Made by a program: the position numbers and the translations under genes. The notes beneath the pieces are model-generated. The model worked only from the letters and a program-made list of their open reading frames with translations. It was not told the origin of the DNA and did no database searches. Of a stretch of 64,000 nt of DNA, positions 53,384 through 61,852 are shown piece by piece (the stretch's first letter is position 1; every line of letters begins with the position of its first letter). Source of the DNA: Methanocella conradii HZ254 (lineage in GTDB: Archaea; Halobacteriota; Methanocellia; Methanocellales; Methanocellaceae). Location: contig NC_017034.1 in the NCBI RefSeq assembly GCF_000251105.1, positions 1,116,001 to 1,180,000 of the forward strand, in the 5' to 3' direction.

Positions 53384-53826
53384 GATACCCTCTTTACAAA
53401 CAGGTGCACGCCCGATACGCGTACCACTGCGACCTTCTCGCCTTTCCTGATAGACTCGTCAGAGGTGGCGCTCCACACCTGGGAGTCTATTTTCACCTTG
53501 CCGTCTATCGTGTCCGGCACGATGTCATTGACTACCTCCCCGACCTTGCCTGCCAGCGAATCCATGCTGGTCGTAAGCGGCTTCTGCCCTGGTGCCAGCC
53601 GCCTGTAAAATGCTATGGTTGCAATGCTCACAACTATCGTTATTATTGCGAACAAGAAAGGGCTCCAAGGATAGGACAGCAGGTCAGGTATTAGTATCAT
53701 TAGCCCGCCAATGATCACCAGGATGGTGCCCGGCACCACTGCAAAGAATCCCGGCAATACGACTTCTATGAGGAGGAACAACGCCCCCACTAGCAGTAAA
53801 ACCCAACCCATTTCCATATTGATCAA
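53380..53826 (-). CDS. NfeD family membrane protein
   Basis: A short-form NfeD of 148 residues with two or three membrane helices ('WVLLLVGALFLLIEVVLPGF', 'TILVIIGGLMILIP', 'FLFAIITIVVSIATIAFY') and a C-terminal OB-fold ('GKVGEVVNDIVPDTIDGKV', 'GEKVAVVRVSG'). No protease domain is present, as expected for the short form. Works with the overlapping slipin gene. Confidence 0.88.
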   Translation of the reverse strand: MINMEMGWVLLLVGALFLLIEVVLPGFFAVVPGTILVIIGGLMILIPDLLSYPWSPFLFAIITIVVSIATIAFYRRLAPGQKPLTTSMDSLAGKVGEVVNDIVPDTIDGKVKIDSQVWSATSDESIRKGEKVAVVRVSGVHLFVKRVS

Positions 53827-53906
53827 GCTATTATTAGAGCTCTCAATATATCTATTCTTCCGAGGCTTTATATCTCTTGAAGTTTAATGGGTTATGAGGT
53901 ATGGAT

Positions 53907-54479
53907 ATGCGGGCAGTCAGGATAATGGCCTTGCTTTCCATGGTTGTTGTATTGTCGGGGGCAGCGATAGCGGTCCCTGGGTCCGCCATGCAGGCATCGG
54001 ACAACGGCAACGCAAGCAGCGGCAGCCTTCCCCTATACTTCATAATCGATAGCACTCTGGGGGCGCACGAGCAGGACATAAAAGATGGCATATTTGAATA
54101 TGAGTTCGAGGCGGCAAGAAATGACCCGGCGCTTCAGGCATCACTCATCCAAAAGAGGTGCGACGAGCTTAAGTCGGAGGTTAAGAATAGAAAGGAGCTG
54201 CTGAGCGCGCTTTTATTAAGGGATGGCGTGATGCGTGGCGACCAGCTCGTGGCAGTGGCCGAAGAGATGAACGCCAGCATAGAGAAGCTGGATGGCCGGT
54301 CCAGGAAGCTGGACGGGCGTGCGGCTGGCCTAGGGGCGGCAAATGATAAAAAGGCTTACGAGGACTCCATTATTCCGCTGATGAGCGATTTGAGCAACGC
54401 GCAGGGAATGGTGGCGACCATATCGCAGAAGGCCAATAATAAAGGGCCATCCGGCAATGGTAATGGCAATAGAAGATAG
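53907..54479 (+). CDS. Secreted hypothetical protein
   Basis: About 190 residues. A signal peptide ('VRIMALLSMVVVLSGAAIAV') leads into a soluble helical region rich in Glu, Lys and Asp, probably coiled coil, ending in an Asn/Gly tail. GAGGT stands six bases before the ATG at 53907; the ATG at 53901 abuts it and is less likely. No family is recognised. Expected location is outside the membrane. Confidence 0.65.
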   Translation: MRAVRIMALLSMVVVLSGAAIAVPGSAMQASDNGNASSGSLPLYFIIDSTLGAHEQDIKDGIFEYEFEAARNDPALQASLIQKRCDELKSEVKNRKELLSALLLRDGVMRGDQLVAVAEEMNASIEKLDGRSRKLDGRAAGLGAANDKKAYEDSIIPLMSDLSNAQGMVATISQKANNKGPSGNGNGNRR

Positions 54480-54487
54480 CTAAGCCT

Positions 54488-55276
54488 TTACGCCTTTTTA
54501 AAGATGCTATCGAGCAGGGACGCCTTTACGCTACATGATTCGTGATGGCCGCATCGCGCGCACCATTTTCCTTTAATCGCTTCCGGCATCCTGCCCTCGT
54601 CCATTTCAAGCACGCGGTTCCTGGCATACAGCGCTCTCCTTTTGTCTTCGTATCGGACTTCAGCCCGCCTTAGGCACCAGCCGGTGACGTATTCGACCGC
54701 GCCCTGGCCGCAATCGACGCCATACCTCTCGGAAATGAGCATTGCATAGGCAGCGAGCCGCACTCGGTCCGAGGAGTAGATGCCCGACTCGGGTGGCGTA
54801 GAGGCAGAAATAATCACTGGCATCAATCTGCCCTCAATATTAACAACCTTATCGATGGTCCCGGAAAGGCGCAATCTATCAGAATATATTGATAAAGCGG
54901 CAGAAGCAGGGGATAATAGCCGTATGAGCGCATAGTCGCCGAGCAGTTGCCTCTCGCGTGCGAGGCCACGCAAGATGTCGGGCATCCTGTCCATCGCTTC
55001 CCGGCATGCGGCCTCTATGGCCCGCCCAAAAGGCTCCCCATAAATGGCCAGGGCATCGGAGCCTGAGCGGCGGATAGCCTCGTCGAGGCAGGATTCGGGC
55101 ATATTTGATGGCATCACTAAAGGCAGGGCATATGATATGGACTTAAATATGCTTGCCCTCACCTCAGCATCGGACACTGGTGAGACGCTTTTGCGCTTAA
55201 AATATACGAGCCGTGGGCAAAGGTAATACGAGGCGATATCAGATGCCCTGACATACTTATTTACATATTTATGCAC
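54488..55276 (-). CDS. Stand-alone Cas4-like protein with lost nuclease motif
   Basis: A 262-residue protein with the Cas4 framework. 'ASYYLCPRLVYFKRK' carries C20, 'SGTIDKVVN' keeps the Asp D143, 'DRVRLAAYAMLISE' is the conserved helix, and C239, C242 and C248 complete the iron-sulfur set. The active-site D/E-x-K, expected after 'RLMPV', reads I156-I-S158, so the metal-binding Asp and the Lys are missing. It lies 23 kb from the CRISPR locus with no cas neighbour. An iron-sulfur DNA-binding protein without nuclease activity is the simplest reading. Confidence 0.75.
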   Translation of the reverse strand: MHKYVNKYVRASDIASYYLCPRLVYFKRKSVSPVSDAEVRASIFKSISYALPLVMPSNMPESCLDEAIRRSGSDALAIYGEPFGRAIEAACREAMDRMPDILRGLARERQLLGDYALIRLLSPASAALSIYSDRLRLSGTIDKVVNIEGRLMPVIISASTPPESGIYSSDRVRLAAYAMLISERYGVDCGQGAVEYVTGWCLRRAEVRYEDKRRALYARNRVLEMDEGRMPEAIKGKWCARCGHHESCSVKASLLDSIFKKA

Positions 55277-55371
55277 ATAATTCCATCACATTATAACCAT
55301 AAAAAGTTGTCGTCGAGTGCCATGTCTGCCCTGAATATCGTTTAATGCTGTACTAATAAACGACAGCCACG

Positions 55372-55734
55372 TCAGGAGAGCCTTACCGGGCTTGGGGCGG
55401 CGCTCTCCTTTTCGATGACCACTGCCGTGCCGTAGGCCAGCACTTCGGTCATGGACTGCCCTAGCTCTGATGAGTCAAAGCCCACGCTTATTACCGCATT
55501 AGCGCCCATTGCCCTTGCGTGTTCCTTCATGCGCTCCAGCGCCTGCTGCCTCGACTGGTTGAGCAAGTCCGAGTACTCGTGGATCTCTCCACCGAAAATA
55601 GTCCTGAGGCTTGCCACTATGTTGCCGCCAAGGCCGCGGCTTCTCACGACCAGGCCCCAGGTAAAGCCTAACGTTCTCGATATCTTATAGCCCGATACAT
55701 AAGGGGTACTTACCACGACGATGTCATCAACCAT
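55372..55734 (-). CDS. YbjQ/UPF0145 family protein
   Basis: A 120-residue protein of the YbjQ (DUF74, putative heavy-metal-binding) family, with 'GYKISRTLGFTWGLVVRSRG', then 'LNQSRQQALERMKEHARAMG' and 'ANAVISVGFDSSELG' typical of the fold. It forms pentamers in known structures; the physiological role is unclear. A short proline-containing tail follows. Confidence 0.88.
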   Translation of the reverse strand: MVDDIVVVSTPYVSGYKISRTLGFTWGLVVRSRGLGGNIVASLRTIFGGEIHEYSDLLNQSRQQALERMKEHARAMGANAVISVGFDSSELGQSMTEVLAYGTAVVIEKESAAPSPVRLS

Positions 55735-55957
55735 CCATGAGCCTCCTGTTAAGCACTTTAACCAGTGTAATAAATTATTACACGTGGGCGTTTATCAATG
55801 ATAATTGATGAGCTTTAACCTTAAAGTTATGCTCCTGTTAATGCTGGCTGTCATCAAAAAGCCCGCATCATCGATAACGTCCACAACATCCAGAAGCTTT
55901 TGGGTGAGGAGTATGGCATTTAACAGGCTCGTCATATTGCTGCCCGCCGCCTGATGC
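55735..55957. other. Intergenic region
   Basis: About 220 bases. A 46-codon frame on the minus strand (55795-55935, hydrophobic then basic) is possible but has no ribosome site that I can see, so it is not called. Confidence 0.4.
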
Positions 55958-56791
55958 CTATACCAGTTTTTCCCGGGCGTACTCGACGGCGTTCCTCCAT
56001 ATGCGGATCCCATCGCCCTCCTCGGGCAGAGGCTCGCCTTTACGCCGATGCTCCTGGCACAGCCTGGCATAGTGGGGATGGTTGGTGATGTGGTTGAATG
56101 CTTCGGGGTGTGGCATTAATCCAAACACGCGGCCCGTCTCGTCGCAGATGCCGGCTATGGCGTCGACCGACCCGTTAGGATTCATGGGGAACTCCATCGT
56201 AGGCCGGTAGCCCTCGTCCGCATACTGCATGACGACGTGGCCATTTCTCCAGAGCCTGTCCAGCACTGATTTGTCGCCAGGGATGAACTTGCCCTCGCCA
56301 TGTCTTATAGGTAGATACATCCTCTCTATGCCCCTTGTGAATACGCACTTCGAGGCCGGGTTAAGCTTCAAGTACACCCAGGCGTCCCTGAAGCCCTTAT
56401 CGTTATAGAATACCGTGCAAGTCTGCTCCTTATAGTTCCCGTCGAAGCCTGGCAGAAGCCCCATCTTCACGAGTATCTGGAATCCATTACAGATGCCGAT
56501 TATCAGCTTGCCGTCCTCGATAAATCTCAGTATTTGCTCTATCATGGGGCCACTCGGCGTCCTTGCGTAGAGGAGCTTGTTGGCGAACGCCTTGCCGCTA
56601 CCCAGGTCATCGCCGTATGAGAATCCTCCTGGAAAGTTAAGGATATGGTAGTCCTCTAAATCGTACTTGCCATCGATGACGTCGTTTATGTGTGCTATGG
56701 TGGCCTCGGCGCCAGCAAGCTCACTGGCATAAGCCGTCTCCATCTCGCAGTTTATGCCATACCCGGTAAGCACAAGCGACCTTACTCCCAT
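55958..56791 (-). CDS. purQ: Phosphoribosylformylglycinamidine synthase glutaminase subunit PurQ
   Basis: About 277 residues, a class I glutamine amidotransferase. 'LNFPGGFSYGDDLGSGKAFA' and 'IIGICNGFQILVKMGLLPG' (nucleophile Cys), plus the C-terminal His-Pro-Glu in 'LMPHPEAFNHIT', form the triad. It supplies ammonia to PurL in step four of purine synthesis. The ATG at 56791 is used because GAGGT lies seven bases before it; a GTG at 56800 overlaps the purL stop. Length is greater than bacterial PurQ (about 225), as in other archaeal or long forms. Confidence 0.95.
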   Translation of the reverse strand: MGVRSLVLTGYGINCEMETAYASELAGAEATIAHINDVIDGKYDLEDYHILNFPGGFSYGDDLGSGKAFANKLLYARTPSGPMIEQILRFIEDGKLIIGICNGFQILVKMGLLPGFDGNYKEQTCTVFYNDKGFRDAWVYLKLNPASKCVFTRGIERMYLPIRHGEGKFIPGDKSVLDRLWRNGHVVMQYADEGYRPTMEFPMNPNGSVDAIAGICDETGRVFGLMPHPEAFNHITNHPHYARLCQEHRRKGEPLPEEGDGIRIWRNAVEYAREKLV

Positions 56792-56793
56792 CC

Positions 56794-59700
56794 TTACCAC
56801 CTCAGCGGGTATTGCCAGGACTCTTTCAGCGCCCCAATAATAGTGTCAATTACGCGACTTCCCTTTAGGCCTCTTACTAGAAACCTATCGTCAGGCCTTA
56901 CTGTGCCTATGGACTCGCATTCGACGCCATCCATGGCCTGCCTGAACGCCTTCTCATTCTCGGGGGCCACGGTGACCACGAACCGGCCCGCAGACTCCGA
57001 GAAGAGAACCTGGGCGTCCTTGTTGAGCCTTTCCGCAGGTACCCTTAATAGATCAATGTCCATGCCCAGCCCGCCAGCGAAAGCCGTCTCCGCCAGGGCC
57101 ACGGCCAGGCCCCCGTCTGAGCAGTCGTGGCAGGATGCCACGAGGCCCGCGTCAATGGCCTTCGACAACGCCTGGTAAGTCTTTTTATTTGTAATGGCAT
57201 CCACTTTTGGCACGCTGTTGCCAATGGCGCCCAGCAAGGCGTAAAACCTGGAGCCCCCCAGCTCATCCTTAGTCTTGCCCACGACGAACACGATATCCCC
57301 TGGCGCCTTCGCGTCCATGGTAACGCACTTCCTCACGTCGGGTATGACGCCTATGGCTGAAAACAAAATGGTTGGCGGTATTGAAATCTTATACTCCTTC
57401 CCATCCTCGCCCTTCAGCTTGTAATCGTTCTTCATGGAATCCTTGCCCGATATGCATGGCGTGCCATAGGCTATGGTATAGTCGTAGAGTGCCTTGTTCG
57501 CCCTTACAAGCTGGGCAAGCTTATAGTGGCCGTCCGGCGTCTTCTCGGGGTCGTATACGGGGTCACACCAGCAGAAGTTGTCGAGCAGCGCGATGCGGTC
57601 AAGGCTGGCGCCGACCGCTATGAGGTTCCTGATGGCCTCATCGATGGAGTTGGCCGTCATGTGATACGTGTCAATGTCACCGTAGAAGGGGTTGATGCCG
57701 TTGGCGACTGCCAGCCCCTCCATCCTATCCAGGATGGGCCTTATCACCCCCGCATCGCTTGGGCCGTCGTTGTCCTTGCCTACCAGTGGCTTGACCACCG
57801 ACCCTCCCTGGACTTCGTGGTCGTATTGCCGTATCACCCACTCCTTGCTTGCGATGTTCAAGTCTGATAGCAGGCTCATCAAGTAGCCTGTCAGCCCCTC
57901 TTCGGGTAGCTTCGGCTCATCGTGCTTCGGGGCGCTCCACTTCGCCGTCAGGCTCATCCTCGGGAGGCCGTGGTGCAGGAAATCCATGTCAAGGTATGCC
58001 ACTGTCCTGCCATCGTATAAAACATGGAACCTGCCGCTATTGGTGAACTTTCCTAAGACGGTTGCCTCGACCCCACGGCGCCTGCAGAGCGACATGAAGT
58101 CGTCGAGCTTATCCGGCGGCACGGCCAGCGTCATCCGCTCCTGCGCCTCTGATAGAAGGATTTCCCACGGGTCAAGTCCGTGATACTTGAGCGGCGCCTT
58201 CTCCAGGTGTAGCTCGCATCCTCCCGCCGACTCGGCCATCTCGCCGACCGAGGATGAGAGGCCTCCGGCCCCGTTATCGGTGATACACTTATACAATCCC
58301 ATATCACGGGCCTCGAGGAGCATATCGAGCATCTTCTTTTGCGTGATGGGGTCCCCTATCTGGACTGCCGTGGCCGGCGAGCCTTCGTGCAGCTCCTCCG
58401 ACGAAAAAGTCGCACCGTGTATCCCATCCTTCCCGATGCGGCCGCCCACCATGACTATTAGATCGCCGTCATCGGCCTTCTTCTCATGTGAAGGCCTGCC
58501 GTTTATCATGGCGGGCATGAGGCCGATGGAGCCACAGTATACCAGAGGCTTGCCGCCATACCTGTCATCAAACAAAATGGCTCCATTTATGGTAGGGATG
58601 CCATTCTTGTTTCCGCCGTCCTTTATGCCCCTCACCACTCCTTCCATTATTCGCCTGGGGTGGAATATGCGGGGCGGCAGCCTGCCCTTATAATATGGAG
58701 ACGCAAAGCACAGAACATTGGTGTGCGCTATTATCTTCGAGCCCATGCCCGTGCCGGCGGGGTCCCTGTCCACGCCCACTATGCCCGTAATTGCGCCGCC
58801 ATACGGGTCAAGCGCAGATGGGCTGTTGTGCGTCTCCACCTTGAATGCAACGTTGTAATCCTCAGTAAACCGTATGATGCCCGCGTTATCCTTAAAGACA
58901 GAGACGAGCCAGTCTACTTTTTTCGCTATCTCCTGAGTAGAGCCCTGTATGTACGTCTTGAAAAGGCTATCGATGGACTCCTTCCTGCCATCCTCATAAT
59001 AGTCAATGTGGGCGTTGAATATCTTGTGCTTGCAGTGCTCGCTCCACGTCTGGGCCAGCGACTCCAGCTCCACGTCCGTCGGCTTATCGCCCAGCCCGAC
59101 CTTCCTCCGCTCCTCAAGAACCCTGGCCTCCTTAAAGTAGTCCCTGATGCGCCTCATCTCTTCGAGCGATAGCGCCAGCGTGCCCTTCCGGCTTATCTCC
59201 ACGAGCTCCCTGTCGCTCACGTCTAAATTAATCTCTCTAACCTGCGGCTTATGGGCATCCCTGACAAGCGGGACGTAAGGCTCAATCCTGCCATCCCACC
59301 CGCTGCCCTCTATTATGCTGAAGCGCTCGATGAGCTCGTTGCCGAGAAGCTCCTTGCTTATCCTCTCGATCTGGGGCCTTGACAGCTTTCCTTTTATGAG
59401 GTATTGCATGGAGGTGTGGACCGACTCGTCGGGCTTCAGCTTCCTGCCCAGCCTATCCTCGATGGCCTCTTTTCCCGTCTTGCCCTCGTTATCCGTGACT
59501 CCTGGCCTGAACCCTACCTCTACCATCCAGTCGAAACCCTTTGCCAGCGGCCTGTCCAGCGAGTACTCCTGTACTATTGAGTCAGAAAACGGCCCGGACG
59601 CCACGGCCTTCTTCTCATCGTCCGTAAGCTCAGCATTGACGGTATAGACCTTTATGGTCTGCACGCTATCTGCGCTTAAGCCCAGGTGGCTCTTGATGGA

Positions 59701-59817
59701 AGCTTTGACGCTTTCCCCGGCGGCGTCCCTGTACCCTGGCTTTAGTGCGACCTCGATCCTGAATGGCATGATATCCCAAGCTAAACAATCGGCTGTCTTG
59801 CTAATAAGCTTATCCAC
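56794..59817 (-). CDS. purL: PurSL: fused PurS and PurL, FGAM synthase
   Basis: A 1007-residue protein, about 250 longer than archaeal PurL. The extra N-terminal part holds two PurS-like units (around residues 18-95, 'FRIEVALKPGYRDAAGESV', and 95-170, 'VEVGFRPGVTDNEGKTGKEA'). The synthetase domains follow, with 'LAQTWSEHCKHKIFNAHIDY' (signature His) and 'VKVETHNSPSALDPYGGA'-like substrate motifs split over the sequence. It makes FGAM from FGAR, ATP and ammonia from PurQ. The internal ATG at 59769 (MPFRIE) may be the true start; the GTG at 59817 is the longest option. Confidence 0.94.
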   Translation of the reverse strand: MDKLISKTADCLAWDIMPFRIEVALKPGYRDAAGESVKASIKSHLGLSADSVQTIKVYTVNAELTDDEKKAVASGPFSDSIVQEYSLDRPLAKGFDWMVEVGFRPGVTDNEGKTGKEAIEDRLGRKLKPDESVHTSMQYLIKGKLSRPQIERISKELLGNELIERFSIIEGSGWDGRIEPYVPLVRDAHKPQVREINLDVSDRELVEISRKGTLALSLEEMRRIRDYFKEARVLEERRKVGLGDKPTDVELESLAQTWSEHCKHKIFNAHIDYYEDGRKESIDSLFKTYIQGSTQEIAKKVDWLVSVFKDNAGIIRFTEDYNVAFKVETHNSPSALDPYGGAITGIVGVDRDPAGTGMGSKIIAHTNVLCFASPYYKGRLPPRIFHPRRIMEGVVRGIKDGGNKNGIPTINGAILFDDRYGGKPLVYCGSIGLMPAMINGRPSHEKKADDGDLIVMVGGRIGKDGIHGATFSSEELHEGSPATAVQIGDPITQKKMLDMLLEARDMGLYKCITDNGAGGLSSSVGEMAESAGGCELHLEKAPLKYHGLDPWEILLSEAQERMTLAVPPDKLDDFMSLCRRRGVEATVLGKFTNSGRFHVLYDGRTVAYLDMDFLHHGLPRMSLTAKWSAPKHDEPKLPEEGLTGYLMSLLSDLNIASKEWVIRQYDHEVQGGSVVKPLVGKDNDGPSDAGVIRPILDRMEGLAVANGINPFYGDIDTYHMTANSIDEAIRNLIAVGASLDRIALLDNFCWCDPVYDPEKTPDGHYKLAQLVRANKALYDYTIAYGTPCISGKDSMKNDYKLKGEDGKEYKISIPPTILFSAIGVIPDVRKCVTMDAKAPGDIVFVVGKTKDELGGSRFYALLGAIGNSVPKVDAITNKKTYQALSKAIDAGLVASCHDCSDGGLAVALAETAFAGGLGMDIDLLRVPAERLNKDAQVLFSESAGRFVVTVAPENEKAFRQAMDGVECESIGTVRPDDRFLVRGLKGSRVIDTIIGALKESWQYPLRW

Positions 59818-59876
59818 GGCCTAATCTCATCAACGTTGAGTACGCGTTTCATGGGATAAATACCTTTATGAGCATA

Positions 59877-61106
59877 TCAAAAGCCAAACGTCTTGCGGAC
59901 AATTTTCAGTGCGCAATAATCGCCGCACATGGTGCAGGCTTCCTTATCCTCTGGCATGCGACTGGCCCTCACTTCTCTGGCGAGGCCAGGGTTTAGCGCC
60001 AAGCTGTACATCTTTTGCCAATCGAGGTTTTTCCTGGCATGCCCCATCTCCAGGTCACGCTCCCTTTTCCCGTATTTTATCATGTCGCCTACATGGGCCG
60101 CCAATCTCGCGGACATGACGCCAATCCTGACGTCCTCTGCGTTAGGGAGGGCCAGGTGCTCTGCGGGCGTGACATAACAAATAAAGTCTGCGCCATAGGC
60201 CGATGATAACGATGCGCCTATGGCTGCAACAATGTTATCATAGCCAGGCGCTATATCCGTGACCAGCGGGCCAAGCATGTAGAACGGCTTTTCGTTTGAT
60301 AGCCGCTTCATCAAAACGACGTTTGCCTCTATCTCGTCCAGGGGAATATGGCCCGGCCCTTCTACTATGGTCTGGACTCCAAAGTTAAACGCCTGATCGG
60401 CGAGCTCAGAATTAATGATCAGCTCCTGTATCTGGGCCCTATCCGTAGAATCGTGTACTGCGCCGGCCCTCATGCCATTGCCCAGGGACAGCGTGACTTC
60501 ATGCCTTTTTAAAATCTCCAGCAAGTAATCGAACTCGCTGTACAGCGGATTTTCCTTGTCGTTATGTATCATCCAGGCAGTCATAAAAGCGCCGCCCCGG
60601 CTGCATAGCCCGCCATGCCTGCCCTGTTTTTTTAGGCGTTCCACCGTTATCCGGTTTATGCCCGTGTGGATGGCCATGAAACTCGTGCCGAGCCTCGCCT
60701 GCTCTTCGGTGATGCGAAACAGGTCATCCTCTTTCATGTGCACCACTGCACCGTACTTTCTTGCAGCCTCGATGAATGCCTGGTAAAGTGGGACGCTGCC
60801 TACTGGTAAGGAAGTGGCCTCGCATACTCGCTTACGGATGTCAAGAAAATCGCCTCCGGTCGAAAGCTCCATGAGCGTGTCAGCGCCAGAGTCTTCCGCG
60901 GCCCTGGCCTTCTCTACCTCGCCATCGACGTCTACGATGTCCGATGACGTCCCGATGGAGGCGTTAACCTTTGTCCTTAAGCCCTTGCCTATCCCAACGG
61001 CACGCGCTTTACGATAGGGGCTTATTGGGATGACTATATGCCCCCCGGCAACGCCACGCCTGATAAAATCCGGGGTTACGCCCTCATCTTTTGCTACGGT
61101 TTTCAT
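59877..61106 (-). CDS. thiC: Phosphomethylpyrimidine synthase ThiC
   Basis: A 409-residue radical SAM enzyme of the archaeal short ThiC type. The C-terminal cluster motif is C391-x2-C394-x3-C398 (CTMCGDYC), with barrel motifs such as 'DSGADTLMELSTGGD', 'MAIHTGINRITVERL' and 'VEGPGHIPLDEIEANV'. It converts aminoimidazole ribotide to the thiamin pyrimidine HMP-P. The bacterial N-terminal extension is absent. No TPP riboswitch is visible upstream. It is next to the purine genes, which supply its precursor pathway. Confidence 0.96.
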   Translation of the reverse strand: MKTVAKDEGVTPDFIRRGVAGGHIVIPISPYRKARAVGIGKGLRTKVNASIGTSSDIVDVDGEVEKARAAEDSGADTLMELSTGGDFLDIRKRVCEATSLPVGSVPLYQAFIEAARKYGAVVHMKEDDLFRITEEQARLGTSFMAIHTGINRITVERLKKQGRHGGLCSRGGAFMTAWMIHNDKENPLYSEFDYLLEILKRHEVTLSLGNGMRAGAVHDSTDRAQIQELIINSELADQAFNFGVQTIVEGPGHIPLDEIEANVVLMKRLSNEKPFYMLGPLVTDIAPGYDNIVAAIGASLSSAYGADFICYVTPAEHLALPNAEDVRIGVMSARLAAHVGDMIKYGKRERDLEMGHARKNLDWQKMYSLALNPGLAREVRASRMPEDKEACTMCGDYCALKIVRKTFGF

Positions 61107-61286
61107 ATCTTCCGTTATGATGCCTTTTTTTTTGCTTCATCAAGTAAACTCATGATAATACTGGCCTCTGATAAGTGCTTGATACATATACTCATATATA
61201 AAATTAACTTGCATTAAATCAAAATAAGTTGTTTTACTATAATGGGTCATGGGTCAAGAAGGCCCGCAGAGCCGTGGGAGCATTCA

Positions 61287-61835
61287 CTATATTTCGCTTT
61301 GCATGGCGGGACAAAAGTTGCACAGGGCAAACGGAACGTCTTTCTCCTTTTCCCTTATCGGGCAATAGTAATTATCGCCCCTTCGCTCCACGATGAAGCC
61401 GCCCGGGAAGGGCATCCCAACAGGATGCCCTGGCTCCTCAAGCACGAACATGGTGAAGCAGGATACGAGGTAATAATACCAGCCATATTGGCCCCTATCC
61501 CGGTTCTCGCTCTCCTCCATGGCCATCAGGCAATATTCCTCGAATGCTTTCTCATCCTTGATGCGCCCGTCCATCGCCTTTAGCGTGCCATCGCCATGCA
61601 TGCGCATGAGCCTAAAATAGCTGCCGAATAGCTGCTCGGTAAAATAGGGGCGTACTTTTTCCCGATAAGGCGAAGGGACCTTATTGGCCTCGGCCTCCAC
61701 GAAGGCGCTAATCCTTTGAAGGTCGAACACGCTAAGGCGGCCTAGCTCGATGGCAAGCGCCTCGCCAAGCTCGCTTTTCCTTTTAAGAGGCCTAAGCATG
61801 CTAAAGACTTCGCCAGCCCTTCCGCGAGTAGCCAT
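61287..61835 (-). CDS. DUF2115 (UPF0305) family protein
   Basis: A 182-residue protein of DUF2115, found mainly in methanogens. The diagnostic end 'YYCPIREKEKDVPFALCNFC' has cysteines that probably bind metal, and 'GMPFPGGFIVERRGDNYYCP' is the usual lead-in. The ATG at 61835 is used; a second ATG at 61799 (MLRPLK) is possible. It follows the VWA gene by 17 bases, suggesting one operon. Confidence 0.85.
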   Translation of the reverse strand: MATRGRAGEVFSMLRPLKRKSELGEALAIELGRLSVFDLQRISAFVEAEANKVPSPYREKVRPYFTEQLFGSYFRLMRMHGDGTLKAMDGRIKDEKAFEEYCLMAMEESENRDRGQYGWYYYLVSCFTMFVLEEPGHPVGMPFPGGFIVERRGDNYYCPIREKEKDVPFALCNFCPAMQSEI

Positions 61836-61852
61836 ATTGGTGCCTCGAAGGC

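Noticed and set aside
55795..56070. 91-codon minus-strand frame at the end of purQ
   Set aside because: Its first half overlaps purQ in another frame and the remainder has no ribosome site.
61107..61286. Possible TPP riboswitch upstream of thiC
   Set aside because: The conserved CTGAGA and the second conserved block were not found on the minus strand.
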